A stretch of 64,000 nucleotides of DNA from Glandiceps talaboti. Taxonomy: Eukaryota > Hemichordata > Enteropneusta > Spengelidae. The stretch covers positions 20,135,592 through 20,199,591 of the forward strand of contig NC_135554.1 of the NCBI RefSeq assembly GCF_964340395.1, written 5' to 3'. This document shows, piece by piece, positions 45,261-57,663 of the stretch (positions within the stretch are counted from its first letter, which is position 1; every line of letters starts with the position of its first letter). A program made the translations under genes and the position numbers. The notes below the pieces were generated by a model. That model was not told the origin of the DNA and ran no database searches. It saw nothing but the letters and a program-made list of their open reading frames with translations.

Positions 45261-47009
45261 AGAGAAAAAGAGCGTGCTATTTTTAAATCGAAGTCTTCCA
45301 ATATGCTTGTCAAATGAATGGACTTTACAAATAGTAATGAAGCATAATGTATAGATGTTATGTCGTGTAAACAAAGATAACAGTTGTATCAGTTCTTCCA
45401 AAAAGACATTAGGCGACTTAGCAGTCGTATATTTATTAATTGGAATGATGAACAACAGCCGTGACCAAGTTTTTATTTTTACCAGGCGGATTTAATACTC
45501 CGCGATAAGCGATTTTGCACTACAGATAATGATACAAGGTTTATTGAAGATAACTCTAAGTAGAAATGTTGGAAGGTAATTCTGCATTGTCAGATATCTC
45601 TTCTTCAGGAAAGTGGAAATAGTTAGTTGTCCCCGGGCCAATTTGTTTGATAGATTACCTCTCTATAATAAACCCACGTTCCATTGTGAAAAAGATGACT
45701 CTATCGCATGCTTGTAATTGAATCTCATTTTCCCAACACACAAATTTGTTATTTGACTTGTATGTCCAAGGTTATGGAAGGAATGGAAATAATAAGACGT
45801 TAACACCTGGGACTATTCACACAACACACAGATCATCCGCTGGATAAATCCTATCCTAATACTTGACAAGATGAAAGGCATATGCCATGCTTATATATGA
45901 AAATGTCACCACGACTAAATATTAGATGAAACTCCACGACAATTGGAAGATATAATAGTCTATGCACATTACTATTTGATAGCTTTGTTGAAAGTGATAT
46001 CTTGTCTAATCTTGAAATACAATGTCTCGTTGGGACGTTGAGTAGCAATGAATAGGATGCATTGCAAAGGAGGGAAACGTAAAAGATCAAACAGAGTGTC
46101 TTTCTAAGCAACATTCAAAGGGAATTCTATAATTGGTACTTACGCTTGAGTGAAAAGTGGAATTTGCCAAGTGTAAGTGTACGTATTGGCGTTGAGTACT
46201 AAGAACAATAACAAAGGACGATACGGTCTTTTCAAAACTAGTTTCAAGCCATTGCAGATTAGCAATTCACTTTTATATAACATATCGTTGTGTATTTGAT
46301 GTTCCCATCCTGAGCTCCATAATAGGTGCACCAGACATGAAAAATGCAACGGTGTTTTTGTAAATATGTTAACAATACGTGTCCACAAAATAGGTTTTTT
46401 TTTGTTTGTTTTTTTAAAACATGCTATGTAGAAGTACTGGGTTTACTTTATATTTTGGGATAGTGATAAAATTGTTGTTTCAGCTTTTTCCGGAAATAAT
46501 TGTTTTCGTTCAGAGTTCTGGACAAAGTTTCTGGGAGTTGTTCTATGATGCGATCGTGATTCGGGATATTGACTAAAATCCATTATTATCATCCCCAAGC
46601 GATATTTGATGTGAGCTCAATAATGCAAATGACCTGTGTGGTCGAAATTACACGACAGTGAACCTGATAGGAAATAACACACTTGAATCAAAAGATATCT
46701 CATAGGACATTTCAATCACTTTTACAGACAAGACCTATTTAGCGGTAACATTTCAAGCAGACCTCTCTGATATTACTACCTTGCAACTTCATTATGACCT
46801 TCATTATGACAAGTGAAATATAAATGAAACCTTGGAGGTAATGAGAGACCCACGGCAATAATAATCGGAATTACATCGATTATAAAGTCTTTGAAAAATA
46901 AAGGCAGGATAGGTGAAAAGAGTACACTTAAAACTTTGTGTAGTTAGATGTTCAAACACATAGTAGCAATATAACTTTTCAAAACATTTTGCTGCATAAT
47001 TGAATATTA
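45261..47009. other. 1.7 kb without recognisable features
   Basis: AT-rich DNA. The minus frames at 45851-46114 and 46140-46388 are unrecognised. Confidence 0.5.
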
Positions 47010-47300
47010 TTCCCCAATATTTTTCTTTATTCAACCCATGAAATACGAGTGACTTAAGGGGCCTTCTCGCTCTAATTCGACAAGTGGCAACCCTTAGGTC
47101 AGTTTTCTTTGCCGGTTGAATTTAGAAAGACATTTGGGATAATATAATTTATGAAAAATCAGGAAAAATAATGGTGAATTTGGAACATGTTTACTCATAT
47201 TTCAAGCACTGCAAAATCTGTGACATAGACACAGGGTATATAATCCATATTTCTATTCAAAGACATAATCTCGGCTTGTGCACGGTATAAAAATTTGTGT
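47010..47300. mobile_element. palindromic interspersed element, copy 2
   Basis: Related to 30638-30970 in the same orientation and order: TTCCCCAATATTTTTC, then AATACGAGTGACTTAAGGGG, then AACCCTTAGGTCA, then TTTGGGATAATATAA. It continues through GTGACATAGACA to about GCACGGTATAAAA. The palindrome is more decayed here than in copy 1, so this copy is older or has lost base-pairing. Confidence 0.7.
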
Positions 47301-48350
47301 TCTAACTTGCTACGTTGTGTTTACGGTGCGGGTAGCAGCATGATAAACGATCGCCAACAATTCAGATCACAATGAAAGCGTAGTGGAAACAATTTGCTAC
47401 GTATCCATCGACTATTGATAGCATTCAATTAAAATTACATACAAATTTGATTAATCGCCTTCGGTATAATTCAAATTAGTCGAACATTTAATGGTGCACA
47501 TAAATTAATTGTATCAACTATATTTTTTGCTATAAATAATGGCATGTTATATGAAATGGAGACAAAAACAAGCAACTGATACTTGTAATGTTTAGTTTAA
47601 ATTAATAGCCATTGAAAGAAAGCAAATGTCACATGCGCTACGTTACGTGTATTAAATGGATAATCAAAAGTCATAAAACCAATATTCTATTAAAATGAAT
47701 TGTCACAGGGGGTAATCTGATCCATTGGTACTGCTAATACGTAGTACATGTATAAGATATTTGACACAATAACTTTTTTGTTATCATATTCCATGACATC
47801 AGTAGACAGTTTTCTAATTACAAATGTACAAATACACAGGGTGTAAATTACAAATAATTAAATATATACACTACTCCTTTGACAGATATGCAACTGTTTT
47901 GAAAAAATCTGTCTGTCTTTCACGTCATGAATGCTATTTCAAAATTTACAGTATGTCTGGCATTTTACCTGCGGACTGAACTCGATATGTAAGCTTACCA
48001 TTTAAATATTTTAAACTCTAAGTTTGAAGATAGCAATGTCATATATTTTGTATATAAGACGAGCCAGAGGGTGTAATTATTTGTCTTCTTATGCTTGTCA
48101 AACAAGAATATACTGTCCGGAGGCAAACAATAAAGCTTTCAACAATCTATTCATAATTTAAGTACAATGTGATATTGTTCTGTTCTGGACATGAATGTAA
48201 GCAGCATATATCTATTTCAATTTCAACCAGTTGCAGAAGGTAAACCAGTCGTTTGGTAACTTTTCATGAAGTGTTCATACTTTTCAAGCTCGTGAACGGA
48301 AAGGATGCCTTGTAAATTCGCTATGTTCAGTAAAATCTTGCATATTAAAG
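47301..48350. other. 1 kb without recognisable features
   Basis: AT-rich DNA. Nothing identified. Confidence 0.5.
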
Positions 48351-48383
48351 GAGATAAAACGAGATAAAACGAGATAAAACGCG
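48351..48383. repeat. 10-bp tandem repeat, 3 units
   Basis: Three consecutive GAGATAAAAC units. Confidence 0.9.
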
Positions 48384-48425
48384 TGGGTTTCATTCACTTT
48401 CACTTATCGGTACTGAGTTGGCTTC

Positions 48426-48604
48426 GATCCGAACTTAGGTGGAAGTAACGAATAAGAACTTGCATTAAATCATAGACAATGGTCCATTGTCTAATGATTA
48501 AACGTATTGTTGACAGCTTGTATTATTATACGATTACAATAACAACAGAAACAGTCAACAACGCCAAGCAAGGTCGTTACGTCACTTCCGCCTAAGTTTG
48601 GATA
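48426..48604. mobile_element. small element with 25-bp inverted ends and central hairpin
   Basis: GATCCGAACTTAGGTGGAAG at the left end (48426-48450) is the inverted counterpart of CTTCCGCCTAAGTTTGGATA at the right end (48580-48604), with few mismatches. Inside, AGACAATGG and CCATTGTCT (48474-48492) form a 9-bp hairpin with a 1-base loop, and flanking AATCAT/AATGATT extends it. The layout fits a non-autonomous MITE of about 180 bp. No target duplication could be assigned. Confidence 0.7.
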
Positions 48605-50597
48605 AATGTCAGTTGTATAATGAAACACAAACACCATAGTATATAGTATTCTATTCTGTGTAGTATAGCATTAACCATCGTCCAAGACATCCATACATTC
48701 AAAATAAGTAATATGTCGTAGGTGGCTTATCCTGCCCAGTTGGCAACGATAAGCCATTCAGCAAAACTAACGTTTTTACTTAGAGTTTAAATATAACTCT
48801 ATAGTATCAAGACGTTAATCTAAGATATATCTATTAACCAGTGACATAGACGTAAGTACATCATTGGACTGTAATCTTAACAAATCTTTGTTCTAATAAC
48901 TTTTCAAGGGAATGTTCGTGTAATGTTTAGTATGGGCAAATATTTGCATAAAAGGGCTACCAACTTGTAAGACCAAATAAATAATACCTATAAACTATAA
49001 AACCGCATAACCAAGACACTGCCATTGTTATAAAATATTGCAAAGCACGTAAATGCATGCACAGTTTCCAAAAGTTTACAACTTTACCTGGATGGGGATA
49101 CACTATACCGACTTTGTGTGAATTTTACATGATGTGTTCTTTAAACTATTCTTGATAATCATAGTGTTACTAATGTCATAATAAAGATGAAAAAGTTCTG
49201 ACCATAATGCCACTGTTTCCATGCGTATTTGAAACAAACTATAATTTCTAGTCGACTAGTCACATATATTATTCATGTTATATAACACACACCACTCCTT
49301 TGTCAAATGTCGTTTTTGCTTTGATATTATGTTTATATTCTCTTTAGAGGGTTTCTTTCCTTTTCACTATTTATTGTTTTACGGAATTTCTTACATTGTG
49401 ATATTTTTCGTTAATGTTTCCCTAATGGACACTCAGGATAAAAACTGAAATGTTCATGTTATAGTAAAATGATCCAGTATTATGCCACAAAACAGACCAC
49501 ATGTTATTATTTAGCATAATGAATAAGTTCTAATTACATTATCCGTGTAATCAGATGGCTTTGTGTGGCATACAATATAGCCCAATCGTTCGTGATGAGA
49601 ATCAATTACTTCATTAAATACAAACATCCAAGATTCGTCCCTTGACAAATGTGCAAACTGTCGGTCATATGGTCCGATGGCTTGTAAATGTTACTGGTCC
49701 TTCTTGTAACCTGTTGGTCATATGTTACGCATAGTAAACGACGTACATGTATAATACAAGCTGACAATTTCATAATTGTGCCAGTAATCACTGAGTGCAA
49801 CCCCCCCCCCCCCCCCCCCCCATCCATGATCGTATGGAGAGACTCTGCACAGAAGTCAAAACGCCAACGTTTTGTCATTCTGCCACTACCTTTTTCTGAA
49901 AAAAGGAGACCCACTTCCATACCATTTCCTAATGTCTGGCATATTCTGATATGGTTAGGAATTTGTGCTTCCATTGTTTGTGGCATGGTTTTGGCACCCT
50001 GCCTAACATAATACGCAAATATGGTTATAGTTTTTTCTAATCATAGAGAACCCAGATTTGAGCCTTAACAAAACTATAGGAAAATTTTGTTTTACAATAT
50101 GAAAAGTAAACCTTTTTTCAAACACGTGTGGGCAGAACTTTGTTTTAAAGTTTTTATGAAAAGGATACCATTTCTCAAACCTGGAGGCAATAAAATAGAA
50201 AATCTCAGACTTTCTCCACATTGCCATCTATGCCAGGTGCCTCCACCTAACTGGCATTACCTGAATGTATTTACAAGTCAGATTTGTGAGTTGCTGAATC
50301 CTATATTTACATAACAATCTGAAAGGTTAACATGGACAGTCGTGTGAAAATCGTCACAAGGTCTTCCAGATTTAAAGCTACTTATCAAAGAAAGATTACG
50401 ACTCCTCGAAGCTATCTATGATGTTACATGGATTTGTGGGTGTTTGTCAGCATCATATGGACTTATCATGAGAATCGTTATCAACATGAGTCAACTAGGG
50501 AAATGACAAGTAATGTTCTTATGTTTTTTACTGATTAAAGTAGCAGTTTACTTGCTTAGACAACAGTTTCTTTCATAGAATAGTCACTCATGTGAGG
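48605..50597. other. 2 kb with a 21-base C run, no supported gene
   Basis: A run of 21 C residues at 49801-49821 lies inside frames open on both strands (poly-Pro and poly-Gly). The flanking peptides are unrecognised. Otherwise no features were identified. Confidence 0.5.
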
Positions 50598-50752
50598 ATG
50601 TATGTATGTATGTATGTATGTATGTATGTATGTATGTATGTGTATGTATGTGTGTATGTATGTATGTATGTATGTATGTATGTATGTATGTATGTATGTA
50701 TGTATGTATGAGTGTGTATGTATGTATGTGTGTATGTATGTATGTATGTATG

Positions 50753-50786
<34 letters not shown>

Positions 50787-50842
50787 TGTATGTATGTATG
50801 TGTGTATGTGTGTGTGTATGTATGTATGTATGTATGTATGTA

Positions 50843-50873
<31 letters not shown>

Positions 50874-50890
50874 ATGTATGTATGTATGTA

Positions 50891-50927
<37 letters not shown>

Positions 50928-50971
50928 ATGTATGTATGTATGTATGTATGTATGTATGTATGTATGTATGT
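50598..50971. repeat. (TATG)n microsatellite with TG blocks
   Basis: About 370 bp of TATG with repeated TGTG insertions and a few AGTG and TATA variants. All six-frame open readings here are artefacts of the repeat. Confidence 0.98.
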
Positions 50972-53900
50972 ACATTCTCTGTGTGTCTTGCCTTTCCTTT
51001 TAATATTTTGCTTTTATATGTAACGTTTGAAGCTAAGGCCGGAGATTGACCTACATTAAATGTATTGATTGGTAAATCATATATTTTCTAGACAGCAATG
51101 TTGCAACTCCTAGTGTGCTTCTTTCTAATATAAACGTAAATCAGTAGGGGGCATATGAGATGCCGATACTTCGATAATGAAAACGTCTTTTATTATATTC
51201 CTGGTGACACAAGTCAAAATGTTGAATTTCCTCTATTTCCATATCAATATGATTTTGTCGCTAGACCGATGCATAGAGGCGGGCAGGGAGTCAGAGATGT
51301 AACGAGACGAGGGACAGAGCAACAAACATAACGGTGCAAAGAAAAGATATAGATAGACGTAAATTATGCCCTATTATACATGGAATGATTTTGGTATGAA
51401 ATACATACTAAGCCGTCAAAGAATAAGTTGTTCTAGACTCTTACAGTATATTTATATTCATTGGTTTATTGAGAAGGCCTCTTTTCACAATTACCGACTT
51501 CAAGTGAAAGCTGCACGTACGTATGTGTAATGACTTTATCGTGTTTTACCACGTAACACGATGGCCAATGAATAATTTCCCATGACGACAGGTCTCAGAA
51601 GACTCGTGATTTAGCCTGAATATATCTTCACGAACAGTTATTGTGTCAAGCAATACGCCATCTGATTTATCTCTGGTTTTGCTCATGTTAGTACAAAATC
51701 GTTGAATTATTTTTGCTTAAAAATCAATTTTACAAGTAAATCGAGTAGAAAACGTTGCATTAGCATTTTAATGATGTGAATACTGAGTTTTACTTCATTC
51801 CCCAATATGGATAACGACATAGTGATTCCAAATTTAAATGAGCAACACACAACATTGATGAGCAGGTGCTGGCAATGCTACTTTTGTCGTTCACTAAAAG
51901 TGTATCAATAACTTCTTCGATATTGTGTGGATACTCCTGGTTAAAATTCAATTTCGACTTCTGCTTTCTGTTTAATGCACCATGTAACTCTTACCTCATC
52001 ATGATTCAAAGGGAACTGTGTACGTATACGCTCGTACGTTAAATGCGACCACCGGAAAAAAAACTTTTTAATATAATTATTCAAATAAACCACAGAATGA
52101 TATCCAAAGTATTAGTGTAAAAAAGTAAACAGAATAAAAACGTGTATTTTGGGCCCAAACAAGTTCAAGAATTAGTTGGGATCATCACGTTGCGGGTAAT
52201 CTTACAATTCAACTGAGAAGCAAGGCGTACATATTGTTATTGACATTCACTATTTTAGACAATCTCATTAGAAACTTGTTCATCAGTGTGTGACAATCAC
52301 ACATTAAATGAGTTTGTACGTTCTCACCAAACTGATCGATTCAGGACACAATGGTATCAGTCTGTTTTTGTCCAATTAACAGACTTAATTACCTGTGGTA
52401 TCAATCGTTAGATGAGAACAAAGCTGACTCTGGATACAATGTAATTATAGGGTCAAGGGGATTAAGGCATGATTATGTTCAGACAATGACACCACATCGT
52501 TGATGAGACCCTCTTACAATCTAAGGTTATCTTTACAGTTTCAAACGAAACAAACACCACCGGTAAGCGATGGTACACCAACAAAAAAACTACATAATAA
52601 CATGTAATTATCCCGCGTTCAATCGTTCAATACTGAACCTAAAACTATTATACTGGTTTTCCCATGAAAACAATTTTTTTGTGCGTAAACCCATCTTTAC
52701 AAATCTCAAGACGGACTTTCACATAACCGGAGAATTGGGAATTACACGCCATGTCATCAGTCATGCAGGGACTGTCATGGCTTGTATTATCTTAGTCTTG
52801 AACCCATCATACATACACAAATTATAATAACATTGATATAATACATTACATTAAATAATACCAACATTTTGACGTCATTTCATACTACCCGAACTTCATA
52901 CACAAATCCCAACCTTCCTGGTAAAAAAATACACAAATACACACATACTTACACAGGATTGTTTACGCCAACTATTTGTTCTGAAGTGAAACAATGTTAA
53001 TTATAAATTTGATTAATCATGTAAATTAAAAGACACTGTGTCTCCAGGTTATTGATTTGGCTTAACTTAAGTACTGAACAGTAACAAACCACATGTTTGA
53101 TTCTCTTTCTAAATATCTGTGTCAAGGACTTCAATTCCAAAGTTTGTTTTGTCATACTTTTGCTTTACACATAGCAACTTCACTTAAGACTGGAATGGTT
53201 TGCTTATGTGTTTTGAAATCAACTTAAATTTTAAAATGGATAGAATATGTAATCGATAGTCTTTTCGTTTTTTAGAAACATTTCAACTCGGACAGTTTCA
53301 TTGAGTTCAAACACAAGGGTGTGATAATAAATTACACTAGGTGGCGCCCTTTCGTATACAATGTTCACGTCTCTTTGTTTTGATGGTTACGCCAGCAAGC
53401 TAGCCTCGGAGATAGTGTTGCTACTGACCAAATTTTTAACTTTCTTTAATTTGCTACTCTTCAAAGCCATGTTTCAAACCAAGATTGTAGTATTTTGCGA
53501 AAACAATCCAGCAGAACTATATATATACTATAACGTTCAAAATGTTTTCAAAATGTTGTTGTTATTATAAGCTGAACGTAGACGGCGCTGTTTATGAACA
53601 GCGGCTTGGTAAGTTTCCTTTCAACTTCGAAATTGAAAATCATGTACGTGATTCGAGTTCTTTCTTTACACCTTGGTCTATAACAAGTTGGAAGGACGAG
53701 AATCGTGATATTGGAGATTTGGACCATATACATAAGTGGGGGCCTAGACAGTGTTTGTGCGGAGGTTATGAATATCAATCGAGTGAAACCTTTAACATAT
53801 AAAACTAATCTAACACCTGTGCCAGCTGTGACCAATATTCTGCCCAGAGTACTTCATTTTGTACATATACATAACATTTTTAGTATCAAATATATAACCC

Positions 53901-54190
53901 CCAAAATGTTCATAATGGGTTGAACATGTTTGTCTCTTTATTTCATCTTATTTCAATTTTTATTTATAGTTGTCACAACTGGCAGATGTACAGTAATTGG
54001 TTGCATATATAAAAGCATGTGGGTGAACCTACTTCTTTTTTCTGTATCTCATAACCAGACCGACTAAAATTTTCAGCTCCGACATTAAAATAAAAAGAAA
54101 TTATTTTCATCCGCCCTTAATACTTTGCAAAACAGTGCCCTCTATGGCAAGAATAAACAAGTGTGTGGGCTGCCTACGTCATCTACAGTC
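50972..54190. other. 3.2 kb without a supported gene
   Basis: AT-rich DNA. Short words of the GGCGCC/GGCGCT type at 53343 and 53583 recall transposon debris but no element could be delimited. Frames at 53361-53923 have no recognisable domain. Confidence 0.45.
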
Positions 54191-54244
54191 ATGGCGGCGG
54201 CGACGACACTTATTCACGAACTGAGCATTTCTTTCAAAACGGAG
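54191..54244 (+). CDS. possible start-codon exon, unknown gene
   Basis: ATG in a good context (cagtcATGG) opens a CpG-rich frame encoding MAAATTLIHELSISFKTE. It stays open to a GAG|GTTATA boundary, and the frame would stop at TAA just beyond, so splicing at the GT is required. Ala-rich N-termini coded by GCG repeats are common in real first exons. The donor is weak, no second exon was found, and the candidate would lie inside the first intron of the minus-strand candidate at 55256-55405. It is unclear whether both can be real. Confidence 0.2.
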
Positions 54245-54813
54245 GTTATATAAGTAGGAGGGGGCTGAGAGCATGCTAATTGTGTAGAGAAGAGGCAGAG
54301 AAAGATGAGGATGATTTTTTAAATACATTTTTTTTAAAGAGACTGGCCCATAGTTGCTATGAAAAGTAAACAAAATAGGGTCACCCTACGCATATGTTAT
54401 TCTATAGTGCCGTTGTCCATAACTTTCAGTACAACATGGTAATATGCTAATGATTATTACATAACAACACGCCTGTCAACCAACCTATTGTTTTAAGCAG
54501 GGATTTCTGCTTTACTGCCTTTGTCTTGTAATTAGTGCGGTATTGTGTCGCCAAAATATGTATACAATCAGGTGCTCTACCATCGGACTAAATCTCTGAA
54601 TCTCGTTGTTTTGATTTAGAAACTGGACACAAAAGAAAATAACCCATACATCGCTCGACTGTATTGATTATCAATTATAAATAATCAAGACAAGGTCACA
54701 ATGAGTCTGATCTGATGACAATTTGTCATACTCTGTACAATTCGGAGTGAGGAGATCATTCTTGTGGTGAAATGACAAGAAGCATGTGTGTATTACAGAC
54801 AACACTAAACACA

Positions 54814-54824
54814 ACCCCCCCCCC
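54814..54824. repeat. poly-C run
   Basis: Ten C residues followed by TCTCC. No associated feature. Confidence 0.9.
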
Positions 54825-55255
54825 TCTCCTGAAAAATATTTCAAATATGAAGTGTAACAAAGTTATGTTTGTTGTATTCAGCCATTGTTGAGAAAAAGAT
54901 GTACAGTAACCCACTGCACAAATCCTGCTCGTGGAATGATAAATATCCTTTTTAAGATGGTGCTTCATGTGTACATTGCTTGTAAGCATAATAAAGGTTA
55001 ACATGAATGACAATAAAAGTTACATGTTGTTGCGAAACAGTTGTAGAAACCTTAGACTGTGAAGGGGAAACACACTGCCTGTCAAGGTCGCCATGACAAG
55101 GTATTTGCATATTACGGTGTGAGTTTGTTGTCTGTTCAAGACATCAGTTTACGATTTCCAGATCGATATACCCCATAACATTAATCATTTTAACGCCATC
55201 CATTGTGTATAAACGTCATAAAACGCTAATACACGAAAAAGGAATGTCCACTTAC

Positions 55256-55405
55256 CGTTGTGTCGTCTGCTTCGATTGGTTGAAATTGGCACTGCTGTCC
55301 AGTGTATGCAGTACTTCCGTCACTTGAAGCACCGAATGAGACGTTACAGCAGTACTGCTCTGATAACGAAACCCCGGTGTTAGCAGAGAAAACTCGTCGT
55401 TTCAT
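55256..55405 (-). CDS. probable first coding exon, unknown gene
   Basis: On the minus strand an ATG at 55405 starts 50 codons, beginning MKRRVFSANTGVSLSEQ and ending QFQPIEADDTT. They run exactly, in phase 0, to ACG|GTAAGT, a consensus donor with GT at 55255-55254. An in-frame TGA lies two codons upstream of the ATG, so this start is the natural one. Composition is clearly richer in G+C and CpG than the neighbourhood. The CpG-bearing region 55470-55620 upstream would serve as 5' UTR and promoter. Cysteines at residues 19, 20 and 39 are visible; there is no obvious signal peptide or membrane segment. I do not recognise the family, and later exons toward lower coordinates were not found. Confidence 0.42.
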
Positions 55406-55931
55406 TTTTCACTGTCCACTGAGAAACACAAAAATGATAAATTCTATACCTTCGCAAAAATCCCCTCTTCGAGCCTGTTTATGAGACCGTTCGTATCTAA
55501 ACTGACACGCGCGACAGACTCTTCGTCTTCGTGGATACACTCTCCCCAGTTGAAAGCAAAATCGTCACTGTATAGAGTGATCACCTGCTCGCGTGATCCC
55601 TTAGGTCAGACGAACCAAATGGTCACCGTAAAGACAAGATACATGTGTTATTAGTGTCAACAAATCCGGTCGTATCTCTCCTTAACAGACTACGACAAAC
55701 CGTAAACGGGGAAATTCTAATGACTCTGTTTTTGTAGCGTGTAAATAAACCATTATATAAGCGGATTATAGTTCAATTTGCTATCATTGACACGCGTGAG
55801 TCCAACAAGGTACGGTACCTTAGACCTAACCCTACGCCTCGGGCTAGTGTTACATTGTAGAGAGGGGGTCAATGACGTAATGCCTGTATTGTATATACAT
55901 CCTTTGAAAACAGACCATTGCTATTCATTGT

Positions 55932-56104
55932 CTATGTATGTATGTATGTATGTATGTATGTATGTATGTATGTATGTATGTATGTATGTATGTATGTATG
56001 TATGTATATATGCATGCATGCATGCATGCATGCATGTATGTATGTATGTATGTATGTATGTATGTATGTATGTATGTATGTATGTATGTATGTATGTATG
56101 CATG

Positions 56105-56136
<32 letters not shown>

Positions 56137-56154
56137 TGTATGTATGTATGTAGG
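55932..56154. repeat. (TATG)n microsatellite with CATG block
   Basis: TATG units flank a self-complementary GCAT block at about 56010-56034, all in register. It ends at GTAGGTACCC. Confidence 0.98.
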
Positions 56155-56177
56155 TACCCTTTGATGCACATATTTCA

Positions 56178-56429
56178 TTGTGTTTTCAGAAAAAGTTCGA
56201 CAAATATTTTCCACTCTCAATAGAAATAAACACCACAGGCTTTCGTTCACAAATAGTAGTTATTGTCATAGGAAGTCTCGCAAACGTACATCATAAACTC
56301 ACAAGCGGAGTTATCAAAGCTGGTTTAAATAGAAGTAATTCCAAACTCATCACCGAATACGGTAGTGTGAGCTCGATAATAGGTACTTTCAATATATGGA
56401 GAATGAGATGTAGGTACCATAACGACTAG
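56178..56429 (+). pseudogene. likely C-terminal ORF2 fragment of a non-LTR retrotransposon
   Basis: An open frame of 83 codons ends at TAG 56427-56429. After about 56193 it reads KKFDKYFPLSIEINTTGFRS, then QIVVIVIGSLANVH, KAGLNRSNSKLITEY, SVSSIIG and IWRMR. The pattern matches the short tail that follows the reverse transcriptase domain in several invertebrate LINE clades: Lys/Tyr-rich start, IEx-x-x-x-GFxxQ, a hydrophobic run, and an aromatic/basic end. The upstream part of the protein is absent, replaced by the TATG array that ends at 56152. A TTTTCAG acceptor-like sequence just before the conserved part would also allow reading it as a host exon, but the retroelement resemblance is preferred. 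Confidence 0.5.
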
Positions 56430-56608
56430 ATATTACGTGAACGTTTGTAATAGGTGACCAAGAGAAAGTCGTTCACTATACTAGTAACTAGTCACTATGA
56501 TTTCCTGCAAGGTATTGTGTGTGTATTCTTTTGAAGAATTATGTAAATACTTTACCAGTACATGCTATTTTCATGTAAATTGGAAATAAAGGAATTCGAT
56601 AGGTGTGC

Positions 56609-56686
56609 ATGTGTGTGTATGTATGTATGTATGTATGTGTGTGTATGTATGTATGTATGTATGTATGTATGTATGTATGTATGTAG
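56609..56686. repeat. (TATG)n microsatellite with TG blocks
   Basis: About 78 bp of TATG interrupted by TGTGTG. Confidence 0.97.
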
Positions 56687-56809
56687 TAAAGGTTGTTTAT
56701 TATAGTGACATGTGATATACATTTTACAAATTGGCAATAACAATATCAGAAAGCAAACACAACACCCAGCCCACCGGGCTTATTAGTCACTACAAAACTG
56801 AATTGCTCG

Positions 56810-56959
56810 TATGTATGTATGTATGTATGTATGTATGTATGTATGTATGTATGTATGTATGTATGTATGTATGTATGTATGTATGTATGTATGTATGTAT
56901 GTATGTATGTATGTATGTGTATGAGTGTGTGCGTGCGTGCGTGCGTGCGTGTCTGTCTG

Positions 56960-57002
<43 letters not shown>

Positions 57003-57107
57003 ATGTATGTATGTATGTATGTATGTATGTATGTATGTATGTATGTATGTCTACATTCATTCATTCATTCATTCGATCATTCACTCATTCATTCATTCAT
57101 TCATTCA
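56810..57107. repeat. TATG/TGCG/CTGT/TATG/ATTC compound microsatellite
   Basis: In order: about 26 TATG units, a GTGC block near 56929-56950, a CTGT block (about 56951-57001), a second TATG block to about 57050, and ATTC with interruptions to 57107. Register is kept through the first four blocks. Confidence 0.98.
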
Positions 57108-57223
57108 GTCGTTGTCAATCAAGCCTGTGTTATTTCAAATGTGTTGCGATCCTTTTTGAATTCACACAGTTCGCCCTCTGGTGTTCGGATTTGTCATTCC
57201 TAGATATGATTGTTTTGCAGGCA

Positions 57224-57663
57224 CTGGGGCGCGTTCGATTTGCACAATCATAATCATGATTTATCAATCACAATTATGATTTTGGGTTTGATAAATACCA
57301 ATCACAATCATGATTGGTAATCATAGTAATTATTCCCCGAACCATGATTGACGTGATTACAAGATGGTGGACAACGGTAATCATAGGGGGATCGCGCGCC
57401 CATGGCTAACGGCAAGTTAGAAATGACGGAAAAAATTATGTAAATAAATTGTGTTCGGTCAGATTGGTAATTTGTTATCATTGTAATCATTTTGACGATG
57501 TAAAATAATTTAATTTATCGGAAATGTGGGAAACTTTAAAAAAAATGTTTACATGACTGTAAGTAATCATGATCGTGATTGAGCGTTTTGTTTACAACCT
57601 CTAGTCAAGAAATGACGTCAGATTAATCACAATCATGTTTGGGCAAATCGAATGCGCCCCCAG
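57224..57663. mobile_element. 440-bp terminal-inverted-repeat element
   Basis: The left end CTGGGGCGCGTTCGATTTGC (57224) and the right end GCAAATCGAATGCGCCCCCAG (to 57663) are inverted copies of each other. The match extends less perfectly inward (ATCATGATT / AATCACAATCATG). The interior is rich in ATCATGATT-type words. It has no coding capacity, so it is a non-autonomous DNA transposon (MITE). No clear target-site duplication flanks the ends as drawn, so the superfamily is left open. Confidence 0.8.

Noticed and set aside
49606-50011. Overlapping 107- and 126-codon frames around the C run
   Set aside because: Both are open on opposite strands through a 21-base homopolymer and neither shows a recognisable domain.
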